The translations under genes and the position numbers were made by a program. DNA of 64,000 bases, from positions 26,821,214-26,885,213 of the forward strand of contig CM049320.1 of assembly GCA_026874595.1 (NCBI GenBank), in the 5' to 3' direction. Under the pieces are notes generated by a model. It searched no databases and had not been told where the DNA came from. It saw nothing but the letters and a program-made list of their open reading frames with translations. Numbering within the stretch: the first letter of the stretch is position 1; the number at the start of each line of letters is the position of its first letter. The DNA comes from Sipunculus nudus. Lineage: Eukaryota > Annelida > Sipuncula > Golfingiida > Sipunculidae. Of this stretch, positions 1 through 12,300 are shown one piece after another.

Positions 1-232
1 ATTCTGTGAATGTTCCTATAGTTTCATAATCACAGAAGTTTGGAATTCGCTTCCTACTATACTTAGAAAATATTAATTAATTAAGACCAATTAAAAACTG
101 ATCTCTTTAATAAAGCTTTTGGTCATTAATATGTACCTTTTTTTGCATTTAAATGAGAGGAAGATATGATAAAGAAAGTGATGCTATTATTATCTCATCT
201 TCTGGAACAGAATCAATTATTAAAACACTTGC

Positions 233-335
233 CTGAGGATTAGTACACAAGCTGCCACCAGGGTGTATGCAAGTAGTGTACCGATTGACATCATGTCCAC
301 GAGATCTTTGAGGTCAAACAGCATGGCCATCACTC
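233..335 (-). CDS. SLC7A1-3-like: SLC7 CAT exon, residues 387-420, with likely GC donor
   Basis: Acceptor TTTTGTAG at 336, phase 1. It encodes [19 protein letters not shown] and [14 protein letters not shown]. The exon appears to end CCTCAG with donor GCAAGT (G at 232), the consensus of a GC-AG intron, phase 2. Reading on gives RQVF and a stop, whereas the family continues LRYQ. No exon is recognisable between 1 and 232, so the rest of the protein is off the window. Confidence 0.9.
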
Positions 336-3300
336 CTACAAAATTATGTCATGTAGTGTAATCTTATTCATTATTATGTAATATGATAAACATTGGTCTC
401 TACTCTGTGTGAAAAACTGCCACATCACAATCACACAGCAGGACAGCTCACACAGTTTTGACACAAGAACTCTTTCACCACAAACATTGGAGGTCATATG
501 AACATGTTACACATATAATATTCGGTTCTATATTGATCAAGGACACTTAACTGTAAAGTTTTTTCATATTTATATGGGAATTTCTCCATAAATGTTTGTA
601 GATTATTCATTTAGACTTTGCAAGCAAAGCTGGTTGTATCAATGCATTCAGCAAAGAGACAACTGATATGCCAAGCACAATGTTTCAACTGACTGTGTGA
701 TGTATATATGGCAGTAACTAGTTTAAATTTGGAAAATGATTAGAATCTATCAAAGCATTATTTCTTTTTAACTTAAAATTTTCAGCCTTCTTATGATATT
801 TTTTTATGTTGAGCATGCCTGTTATGAAGGTCAAGTGGATCAGCCAATTTTAATGATGGTGGCCATTGGCTCTCCACCAGATTATCAGCGCAGCATGTGA
901 TCTGGGGGTTGCTCAAACCAGGGCCCACTTTTTCATGTACTTGGACATGTATGTAAACCTCAATTTCATTTCCTGTGGAACAAATGTTTAAAGGTATGTC
1001 TGTACCTCAATTTTGCAATTTTAACACCTAATTTTACAAATTCTTTTTACAGGTACATGTTTGGTCTTACCTGCCAGTATTCCTGAGACAATGGTGGCTA
1101 TGACAGGTGTTTGAAATCGAGCGCTGACATAGGACAAGAAACGGAAGAGCAGACCATCACTTGCCATGGCATAGATCACTCGAGGCATGGGAAACATGGC
1201 TCCTAATAAGCTGAAAAAGAACACAACAGTGATGAAGTTAAATTCACACCATCTCATTCTGAGTCTGACTGCAAGTCAAAGTCCAAGCTACTCAAGTCTG
1301 AGTCCAAGCAACTCAAGTCTGAGTCCAAGCAACTCATGTCTAAGTCCAAGAAACTCAAGTCTGAGTCCAAGCAACTCAAGTCTGAGTCCAAGCAACTCAA
1401 GTCTGAGTCCAAGCAACTCAAGTCTGAGTCCAAGAAACTCAAATCTTAGTCCAAGCCACTCAAGTCTGAGTCCAAGAAACTCAAGTCTGAGTCCAAGAAT
1501 CTCAAGTCCGAGTCAAAGCAACTCAAGTCCGAGCCCAAGCCACTCAAGCCAGAGTCCAAGCCAATCAAGTCTGAGTCCAAGCCACTCAAGGCTGAGTCCA
1601 AGCAACTCAAGTCTGAGCCCAAGCAACTTAAGTCTGAGTCCAAGCAATTTAAGTCAGAGTCCAAATCCTTGAGATTCAAGTCCAATCACACAGTGTCAAC
1701 TAGAAGTCCAAGTCTGTGTCTAATAGAGTTTTTGAGAGAGCTAGAGATTACCATAGGTATTTATATGTTAGTTTACACATGCATTTTACTGGAATTACTG
1801 GTACATTTAGCTCAGAGTGCAGAGCAAAAGCCAGCCTGGCATATATATATATATTTTTTGTGAGTTAAATCCCAGTATAACTATAAATCCTGGACGTTAG
1901 AGTCAGGCCAGGTCGGAGTCCCCCGTAAATTGGAAATGATTCCAACTCTACACTTGAGTCTTCCACCCTGGAATATTAGCTCAAACATTTATGAATTAAG
2001 AGAAATGTTATCCTCCTTGCTGTAGGGGGTATAAAACTGTTATAGTTACTCTTTCAGATGAACAGCCTGTCAAGCTCTTTAAGACAAGCTCATGAATATT
2101 TTACAGTAAATAATAAATATGTCTTATCTATGAGCCTTTATGACTGCTGAATTATAATAAGCTTAACAAGAAGCACAGAAAACATGAAATACAGAATGCT
2201 TTATTATAATATGTTATTCCTGTAACAAGGCTAAACACTCCATCCTCAACCAGTAGACACTACAAACGGATCAATCCCTTAAATCTTCTGAAGAGAAGCT
2301 GAGGATATGCATAAAAGCATCTAAAAAATTAAATTGATTAGGAGCATTTACCACTAACTATGCATTTATCCGAGTGGTGTGCCAATTAATTGATTATATC
2401 AATGATTTTTTTTTCTATAATAATCAATTTATAGGCTGCATTTTTGTATAATCAATCACAAACAAATGTAAGTGGACATGCAAAGAAGTCATATTAACCA
2501 GAAATAAAATATTCGAAAGCCGTTAGAGATATAAGAAAGATGGGAAAGAAAGTAGCAAACAACATTAAAGCTGAACCTTGCGCAGCAAACAATTGTCAAC
2601 AACTAGGCCATTACCTTGACCTTTCAGCATGACTTACAATTCAGACTGAATTTACTCAGTCAAAATTGTAGGTATAATTCTTACAAGCAAATTCAAGGAA
2701 TTTATATCCTCTGCTTCCGCCTACAAGTCCAGAATGAATTTAAAGACTGTGGTGACCAAGAGTTAATAGTTTTAACCATACTCAACAGATGGCAGCACCT
2801 GGCAGTTACTGCGAAAAATTCAAGTAATTTATGTCCACCTATAGTGATACCTGTACGTGATTAGTGAAACTAATTGTGCTGAATCATCATACCAAAAATT
2901 AAATATTATATTGTATTATTATCTTGTGAGACAGACACTCCAAAACCAAACCCAATCAAGTTAAGCATGAGAGCAATCACTGACCCAAATTTGTATGAAG
3001 TTGGATATATTTAGTAAAGTAATCACACAGAAAGGAAAACCTGACAGACGGACCGACTGACAGACAGACAAACCCAGATCAATTTCCACTATTCCTTCAA
3101 AGGAAACAGGGGACAAAAAGCAGATTTAAGGTAATACAGAAGTTACATGAAATGATCTATTAATAATCGATCATCAGTCATTTCTTTTTCTTTCAATCAT
3201 CTAACATAATTTTACAACTGATTCCAACCAATAATTAACCCCCTACCTTGTACTCAGGCCACAGACAGCTCCAATTGCGATGATATACTTGGCCACAGAC

Positions 3301-6300
3301 CATCCAACTGCTTCAAAGGCATATGGCAGTGGAGCTTTTGAGTTTAAGGAAAAATAGGGCACCATGAGTGTGACAATGGCAGCCACACCAAAGTACGCGA
3401 GGAAGCAGCAGAAGAGACTGACTATGATGCTTATAGGGATCGCTTTCTGTGGATTACGAACTTCTTCACCTGGACAGAAAATAATATAAAATGAATATAA
3501 ACACATGCTGTACAGCTGTTAATGGCAGTCCCACAATATGATATAAATACATTTGAACACAATTGATTAGATTTTAGAAGTGAGCACAAATACTGTGGTT
3601 GGCTTTATATTTACCGGGCTCAAATTCTTCACTCAAGCAATTTTTCATAGTTTCACTGGGTTCCATTTTTCACAATGGGGCATATATTAATATTTTGATA
3701 AAACACCAAAAATGGTATCAATCCTCTATTACACAAAGTTACCTGCTTGTATTGCCCCATTTACCAGGCTCACGGCCCGTGAATGTTTTGGTAAACTAAT
3801 TAACGGGGATTTAGCCACTCTGGTGAGAGTTAATTACCAGAAGGCTCTTCCCCACAGATCACGTGTCAGTGCAGGTGTCACTGTGAGAAATAATGCTTTG
3901 GTCAAGAAACAGTGTCAGTCTTCACAGGAAAACGGGCCTCTGTTTTGTTTAAACAAGCTACCTCTGACAGGGTATTTTTACTCAGAATGAGCTGGTGGTG
4001 AGTACAAAATGATGCTCATGTTTTGCTTAAATAACTGATAACAATGACCTTTACTGCTGGGACCTGGCCACTTCAAAGGGGCATTGGTTTCACAGCTTGG
4101 CCATTATATATCAAGGTAAACAGGGCCCTCCACTCTACCTTGTTCATATCGAGTTTGAAACATCGTTCCATGGATATAACAAGTTGGTTACAGAAGGGGC
4201 TGAAGCGGCTGTGCACGGAAAGTCTGCCTAATCCCCATGAGTGTGAATGTGAAGAAAGAGCAAGATTCATTCCAAGCGGCAAATGATCAGATCATCGACA
4301 GCTGACAAAGCGTAAGCAGAGAGAGTACAAGCAGTTCAACCAAGACATCATGTATGATACTTGATTAATAAATAAAATCTGACATGCAGACCTTCAGGTT
4401 GAGAACCAAGCATTTTTTTTATATAATAAATCTTTATTGTGGACATGTCTCACACTGCGATCAACATGTTTGTCATTTGGATTATATCAATTTCCCACTA
4501 ATGCCCACCATCGCCACCTGGTGGCAACTACAGAGACTAATGGCCCATGACAGCAAGGTTTCATATCTGTGTGGATTCAATTTTGTGGTTTTTCCCCTAC
4601 CAAAAATATATTGCAAATTTGAAACCACTGCAAATAACAAGCCAACCACAGTTTGCTTTTGGTTCTGTTACTCATATAACATTGTATCTTGATATCATAA
4701 ACTTGCATGAGAACTTACTCAAACGTATATACAGTAGAACCATTAATTTTTGTATCTTGTTTTTACAAAAATTCACTTTTCCAAAATTTAAATGGAGGAA
4801 CTGAAATTTACCTATATTAACTGAAAAGTAGAAATACGGCTTTTTGAAAATATTTTTTCCGTAATCATTGAATGTAATTCCAAAGTAAACTTGCTGTGTG
4901 GGATTCTTTTACCTGTGCAGAATAACAAATGGCCCAATCACTGTGTCTAATTAAGCTTAATGGGTTACTGAGAGCTTTTGTCGCCAAGTCTTTACGGTAC
5001 ATGCATTCATCCAATCCACTGTGCATGTACTGACATAACACTGTCCCCCTTGTTTATTATATCAAGTAAACAGAATTTACCATGAATTTTTCTTTGTGCT
5101 TCTCCGTTGGTAAACTATCTCGAAGTTTGTTAAGAGTTCATCATATTGAATTTTCTGTGTCATCAGTTTGGCTCTGTGTTTGCAATACTCAGTCAGGTTT
5201 CACAAACGTAGAACATGAAAGTTATCATGCCATGACAGGCTGTGACACCCGCACAGTGAATTGGATAAAGGTTACTTACAATCCATTTTCATCGTTAAGT
5301 GACTTATATCAATGATCAACACCTGAGGTATATGCGTATCTTGCCATCTTCACCTTTGATATTTAATATGGCTCCTTGATCCAAAGAAATGACCCAAGAG
5401 CATAATACAAAGAAACATGTAAAGTCATTTATATTACTACCAGTAGATGGCAGCACTAGTAAGCCTATAATAAGCACCGTATTGGCACTATAAGTACCAT
5501 GTACAATTTTTTATATATGGTGGGATGTAACAAAAACCGTCAATTCATTGGACATAAATGCTACCCTTGCAAGTTGTATACATATACAGAGAGTTGCTAA
5601 TTTTATTTTTGAAAATAGATAATGATGATTGTAAACAGTTCTCTGTTTTTTTTTAATTAAAAAGAAGATTTTGAAAAAAATGTTCACATGAGATAACATT
5701 ACTGGCAGGATAAGGATTAGCATATTGAAACCTTGATACACTGGCATGTACCTGTATGGCTATAGTATATTGAAAAAAATTATGTACCTCACATTTCCGT
5801 AACCTCAAATATCAGAACAAAATTTATGTCCCCCAAACTATTCGGATATATGAGGTTCTACTGTATAAGCATGCAACATTTGGAACTGATAGTTGTGCTA
5901 GATACAGGACTCTCTAACTGACTGTATTATTGAGAGGTACTTACCAAGTACAGTGATAATGAAACAAAGGAAACGTTTTGATGTGTGACCCATGGGTCAT
6001 TGCTGATCAGCACCACAATCTGTGATCTAGTGATTTTTTTTATTTTATAATTACCTGTTGTAGCTATTGCATCGAAACCAACAAAGGCATAAAAGCAGGT
6101 GGCCGCACCAGACAGCATTCCTGATACACCAAATGGAAAGAAACCACCAACACCGTTACTGGTTCCATTTATGGTGACAGGTACCTGAATAAATTAACAT
6201 ACATTAGTTCATATGAAAAAATATTAACAACATCAAAGCATATATCACTAATTGCTTCAAATTGTTCTACAGATTAATATATATTAGTGAATTTTCAGAG

Positions 6301-9300
6301 AAAAATGACAGAGAAGAAAAGCTATTTGAAATCAATGTTTTTACCTAGCTAAGTACCGGTAAATCCACCAACATATAAATATAGATATAGAAATAATCTC
6401 ATCATTCCCTATAACTCTAGATCTCCCCTTGCTACAGGAGGAGGCTTAAAAAAATAAAATATCATATTAGTACCACTAGAGCTTGAATATTTTAAAGGGG
6501 CCCTATGGAGGTTTCATAAAAATAGCCAAGTGGACATGGATATCACTGAATACAGGCTGTTTGTTTTGTTTATATCAATGTGTTTACAACATGTAGGGGG
6601 CCAACCAAAATAAAACAAATTCAACCAGGGCATCAGATAAGCCAGAGCTTTGAAAATGGCATTTTGCAACAACTGACCTTTCTACCTCTGCATATATGCA
6701 ACCTACCACCTTAGGCTATGTTTTCCCATTTGTCAACATTGCTGTATTCACAAACTTATTGTAAAAAAATTTATACATTGTTCACAAAGGTGTTATAAGA
6801 ACTTTTCACAACCAAAATTATCCTTAGATCATTTATATATATTATATACACAGAGGAAGCCAGAAATCACATAAATTCTTCCTAAAAAATGGTAGGTGAA
6901 TAGGCTCCTTTAAACCAGATGCTTAAAAGAAGAGCATGGTATACACTAAAGTATAATTTGTCCCAGCAGATCATCATGCAGTCTCAGGCTTACCTCATCT
7001 TGAGGGATGCTCCAGTTTCGGAAGTTGGCCTTGAACAACCCACAGATGACAACATATAAAACGACCAGCAAATTAACGCCCGTAAATATGTTGTTGAACA
7101 TGGAAGACTCCTTCACTCCCACCGCCAGTATCACTGTCACATAATTAATTAACAGCATAATTAGTGCATTAAGAAGTAGTGAATCAAGAATTACAATATT
7201 TGGTTCATTTAGTCTATCCAAGTTACGGTAGCCATCAATGCATGGATCAGCAGGCAAATATATTGGACTGGAAAGTCTCACTTGAGTCATGATACAAGCC
7301 ATAGGCCAATGAAGAATCAATTAAATTTTTGGTGTGGATTTGGCATATGAAACAGATTTAGGAACGTAATCAAGGAGTATTAACTAATGTACAGTCACTT
7401 ACCAATGAAAAAAATATGGTAATATGGGCCTAATAAGTGAATGAAATCATGGGTTTGGAGAGCAACCCACAATAGGGACAATGCACATGACAGAGGCTTG
7501 CATTCATTAGAATGCAGATTTTTAGTTTTTTTTCTGTTTTAGTATTACATTTCAAACTAATGCGAATAAAAAGGTATGTGGCGCCACCTACCAGTCAACA
7601 CAAGAGTTATCCCCAGGGCAAAGAAATCTGGATAAGGCGAGAGGTGAGGCACGTTCATTTTGATATGAGTTTCAAAGTACGTGGAAATGGTGTTGTTAAT
7701 CAACGAATCAAAATATGTGCTCCAGGCTCGGGCCACACTTGCAGTGCCTGTTTAAAGAAGAAAAGAGTCATAATTACAACTAGATCCCTGAGTAAGATAT
7801 CATTCAATATCATTCAGCTCACTGCATGAATAGTCTATCTCTCTCTCTAAATATATATATATAATATTATGTGTGTGTGTGTTCTCGATTAGCCCATATA
7901 GCTCAGCGCACCACCATTCTTTTATTTCTCACTGCCACGCTCAAAAAGTAACCGTCACCCTTTAATTGATCCCATCATGCTTTATCTCATACCAGCCACA
8001 GGCTACTGAAGCAGTAACCAAATGTGTGTGTGTCACAGATTATGATAACTGACCATGTAGGCTGACACTACACGTGGTCTTACAAGTTTCTGGCAATATC
8101 CAGAAGTAAATCGTGTATTCACATTCAGTGCTTTTTTACAGAACCTCCTCTGTCACTTCTGGTTACATTTGTCACATGATTTTATTTGAATAGGAATTAC
8201 CTTATGAATATTCAAGCAAGATGCCTAGATATGGAGGTTAGACATCAATTACAATTTAATCTAGGGGTTCCAAGTAAATGCATCAATATTTCAATGCATC
8301 AATATATCCTACCTATAACTTATTGAACAGTATATTAATGAACAAGTGTTCAGTTTAAAGGGACATAATCAGGATCAATATTATGCCTATTCTTTCACAC
8401 TATGAGTTCACTTTTACTTTATACAACAGTTTCCAGGCAAAACCATCCCAGCACACAGTCTCAGTACCTCCTTTTTAGCTGTTTAACACCTTGTTATTGT
8501 TTTGCATGTTAGTAAATCGAGTCCAAGTGCGTCTGTTTACAATAACAAGGCAGCCTGACCAGTTGGCCGATTTTTTAACAAAGAGTAGTCCAAACTAGTC
8601 CATACAATGACCTTCATGTCCTCTGAAATATCTCTGCTGGATGGACAATACAGTCCATGGGCCAAATGTAAATTCATTGTAAAACCTGCCGTAACAGATT
8701 TGCAAGATAGGTCCAGGGGCCTCAGCGGTAATGACACGGGTAGCACAGGTCATGTATCGGGTCCAAGGCCTGAATCACTGCCACATGCATTGTTTCAGCC
8801 TGCCAAAACATGTATAACATTTTTAGGCCAAGTTATTTAGGGCATCTCCTGAATGACATATTGTGGCCCAGGTGATGCACCCCCTTTCCCACCCACTAGT
8901 GTTTATGTTGACACCTGTGATTGAGCCCAGTCCATTGTTTTTAACACTCGTGTATAGGAGTAGGCCAACAGGTTGAGGGAAATATTTTGGCAGGTACAAA
9001 TTTATATCAAAGAGAATACGCTATTCCTTGGGTTAATTCAACATGCTTCATAGGTGATTAGGCCCCTTTAACCTACCAATGACATATTCAAGGATGAGAT
9101 TCCAACCAATGATGAAAGCCCACAGCTCTCCTACTGTCACGTAACTGTAAACATATGCAGATCCAGTCTTTGGTACCCTGGCTCCAAATTCTGCGTAACA
9201 GAGACCTGAAGGAACAAGCAGAGTTAAAAAGAGTCAAAACAAAAATATATGGTGAATACTGAATGTATTTTTCTTATAGAGTATTATATGGCTATAGCCG

Positions 9301-12300
9301 TATATTATTAAACCACACTTAATGAAATAAACTCAAGGACAAAAGAATACATGACAATCAGGTTTATTTTTTTTCTTATCACTTTCCTGAACTTAATCAT
9401 TTTTGAAAAAGAGTTTCCACTTGATTACTTTCAAATATGCCTGATATGAACATATACGAGATCTTTTATAATGAAAATTATTCTACACAATTTTTGCACA
9501 AAATGAAAAAAATATTTTAGCCAATCCACGTAAATACAATCAGTTCTGTCTCATGCAACTTCCATTAAATCAAAAAGAGTATACTATTTTTGCCTTTTTG
9601 TTTGCGAGGTTTTTAAATTTGTGATATTCACTAAACAGAATTTATCATGAAAAATAATATCATGAATAATATGCCCATTTATCAAAGAAAGATGGATATC
9701 ATAAATAAAATCAGAACTTGTATGCTATAGGTAAATCAACAGTTGCTTTTATAGTAAAAACTTTATCAGATCTTTCAAGTTAACAGCCAACGATACTGTT
9801 AAACAATAATTTTGACTCATTAAATGTCATACTTGTACAGACCTGCTAAAACTGATGCTACTGCTGCTATCAGAAACGACAAGATGACAGCTGGTCCAGC
9901 AGTCTGTTTGGCCACCTGACCAGCAACGACATAAATACCAGCACCAAGGGTGCTCCCAATACCTGCAAAAATAAAACACACACAGCAGTCAGAGAATCTA
10001 TGACCCTGCAAATTTAACTCGGTCAATTTTTTTCTGCCTCCGCAAGGAGGGTATGTATTCATCCCCATCTTGTGTTTGTGTGTTTGTATACAAAATAACA
10101 CACACAATCATGAATGGAACCTAATGTAATATTCAGGGCATTTCAGGAATGGACAAATAGCCCAATGAAGAATAAATTAGATTTTGGAGTGGATCCAGGA
10201 TATGATCAGGTTTCAGGAAAGTCATCAATGAATATTCACAAATGTACAGTCAATTATGCATAAATGAACCTGAGAATATGGGCTAAATAAATGATTAAAA
10301 GAGACTTGCATTCATTAGAATGCAGTTTCAAGTTTTTAAGAAATTGTCTATGGTCTCTTGGTTGCACTGTCTAACGACAGAGGTTGACGGTAACCATATG
10401 ACATGAATGATATGTTTTAATGAAACCGTCTGGGTATCAGATTTTTTATTGAGAAAGTTTCTGACAGTTTACTTGATGGTCTGCTTTATCTGAGATGGCT
10501 TTAATCAGGTGTGCATGGTTTTGTATGTTATCCTTTCTGTAGGGATGTAATGATTCACTGGTAAATTGTAAAGTAGAATAAACTAGATTATAGTTCATTT
10601 CACCATCTGCTGTCCATCTGTTTTTTGTAGATAATTTTCAATGGAAGTGACAACCTGATGCAATAAATCCCAAGTTTATGTTTCCCAACGTTTTAGTCTC
10701 TTCACAATGATCTGGCAGATATGTGTCCCTAAATGAGTAGCCATCTTACTTTAAGCTGGTTATATTTTTTACATGACATCATCCAATCAGGCAGCAGCTG
10801 TCAATTGAGGGCTGTTTTTACAGTGGGTCTGATATGTGTAAAATGTGGACTGATTTCTCATAATTTCACTTAAATAAGTTGTTAGGTTGATATTTATCTA
10901 CCTTGTTGAAAATTAGGTCCTTTAATCCTCTATAATTGTATCCCTTGAAATATAAATAATAAAAATTTTCATAGCAAAAAACAAGTGGACTGATGGATGA
11001 AATAGACTATATTTAATTTGTTTTTGTGTTGCAAAAACAAATATATGTCTCTTTTATATGTAATGCTTCAAAAAAGTCCCCCGTATTCACAAAAAGTCCT
11101 TGAAGAAACAGGTCAAGTTCACCAATTTTAAAACTCACCTGAGAACTTGGTTGAAACAGCACGTGTATCAAATTTCGTGAAAAAAATATGCAATACTTAA
11201 GTTAAGGGGTTCACAAATTTTGTTCACCTTGAATATTAAGGTTGAAGTCATCAGTTTTTAAACTCCTCTGAGATATCGGTTAAAAGAATCAATTCAAATT
11301 TCGTGAAAAAAATATTAAGTGGTTCAAAAAGTTATCAGGATCACAAGAAATCACAATAAACTGACATGATTGATAGAGAGTGTCTTACAGGTAAAAAGTG
11401 ATGCTCGTTATTGTCTGCAGAGACGACAAGGTCAATGTTCAGATGTAATTCTATCCAGGGACTGTGTATATATATATATATATATACAGTGAAACTCCTC
11501 TAAGCCGGACACTCAAGGGACTGGAAGATTTTGTCCGTATTAGTGAGTTCTCCTGTTAAGAGGAGTTTGGCATATTGCGTTAATTTTTCATTGAATGTTA
11601 CTGATATCCTATGTTTTTATTATGTTCACGCTTAATTTAACAAATACATAAATTTAATTAAATCATTTCGAAAATAGCTTAAGTATGCATTTGTAATTTA
11701 TAAAATATAATTATTAAACAGGAAAGACAGAAACTCTCTTTCTTTCTTTCAACTTCATCAGCTAGGCCTCACACACGAAACTAGACAGCTTCACTTCGAC
11801 GTACTATGCTTCATCTTCTAAGTAAGCATAGTTCATGGATGATTGCACTAGATATATTGAAGATTGGTTACTGACAGCATCCGGACAGCTTGATTATTTG
11901 TTAAAGGATAGTCTTCACAACGCAATCACCATAACAAAGTGGAAACTGCCGCTAACTAGTCAAGGCTCCCCAGACCGGTCGTCGATCATAATGCACGAAC
12001 TTAAGTCTTTAATGGTGGTCTTGTCAAATAAAAAGCTGTTTGAAAGCTTATTTTTTTCTGATTGACCGCCCAATCTTAATAAAGTAAGGATTGTGATATT
12101 TTTACATTAATAGAAATAAACAATATCGACTGTATATCGTCATGTTACATAACAATGGTTCACCAAATTATGCTTGTCCTCTAGCTATCGCTTTGAGCAA
12201 AACAGGTCATTTGAGGTCATGACCTTGGAGTGCCACCTCCCGGCAGATATATGAACAAAAACAGAACTCGCGATGTATGTCTGCTTTAGAGGGTCGTAAT

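Noticed and set aside
1187-1685. 161-codon Ser/Pro/Asn-rich frame and the opposite Leu/Asp/Ser frames
   Set aside because: They follow the 21-bp minisatellite period, are open in several frames at once, and lie in an intron.
1261-1685. CRISPR-like regular array
   Set aside because: Units are contiguous with no unique spacers, and the DNA is clearly eukaryotic.
4044-4286. 80-codon plus and 69-codon minus frames in an SLC7 intron
   Set aside because: Both strands are open over the same bases, with no splice context or recognised motif.
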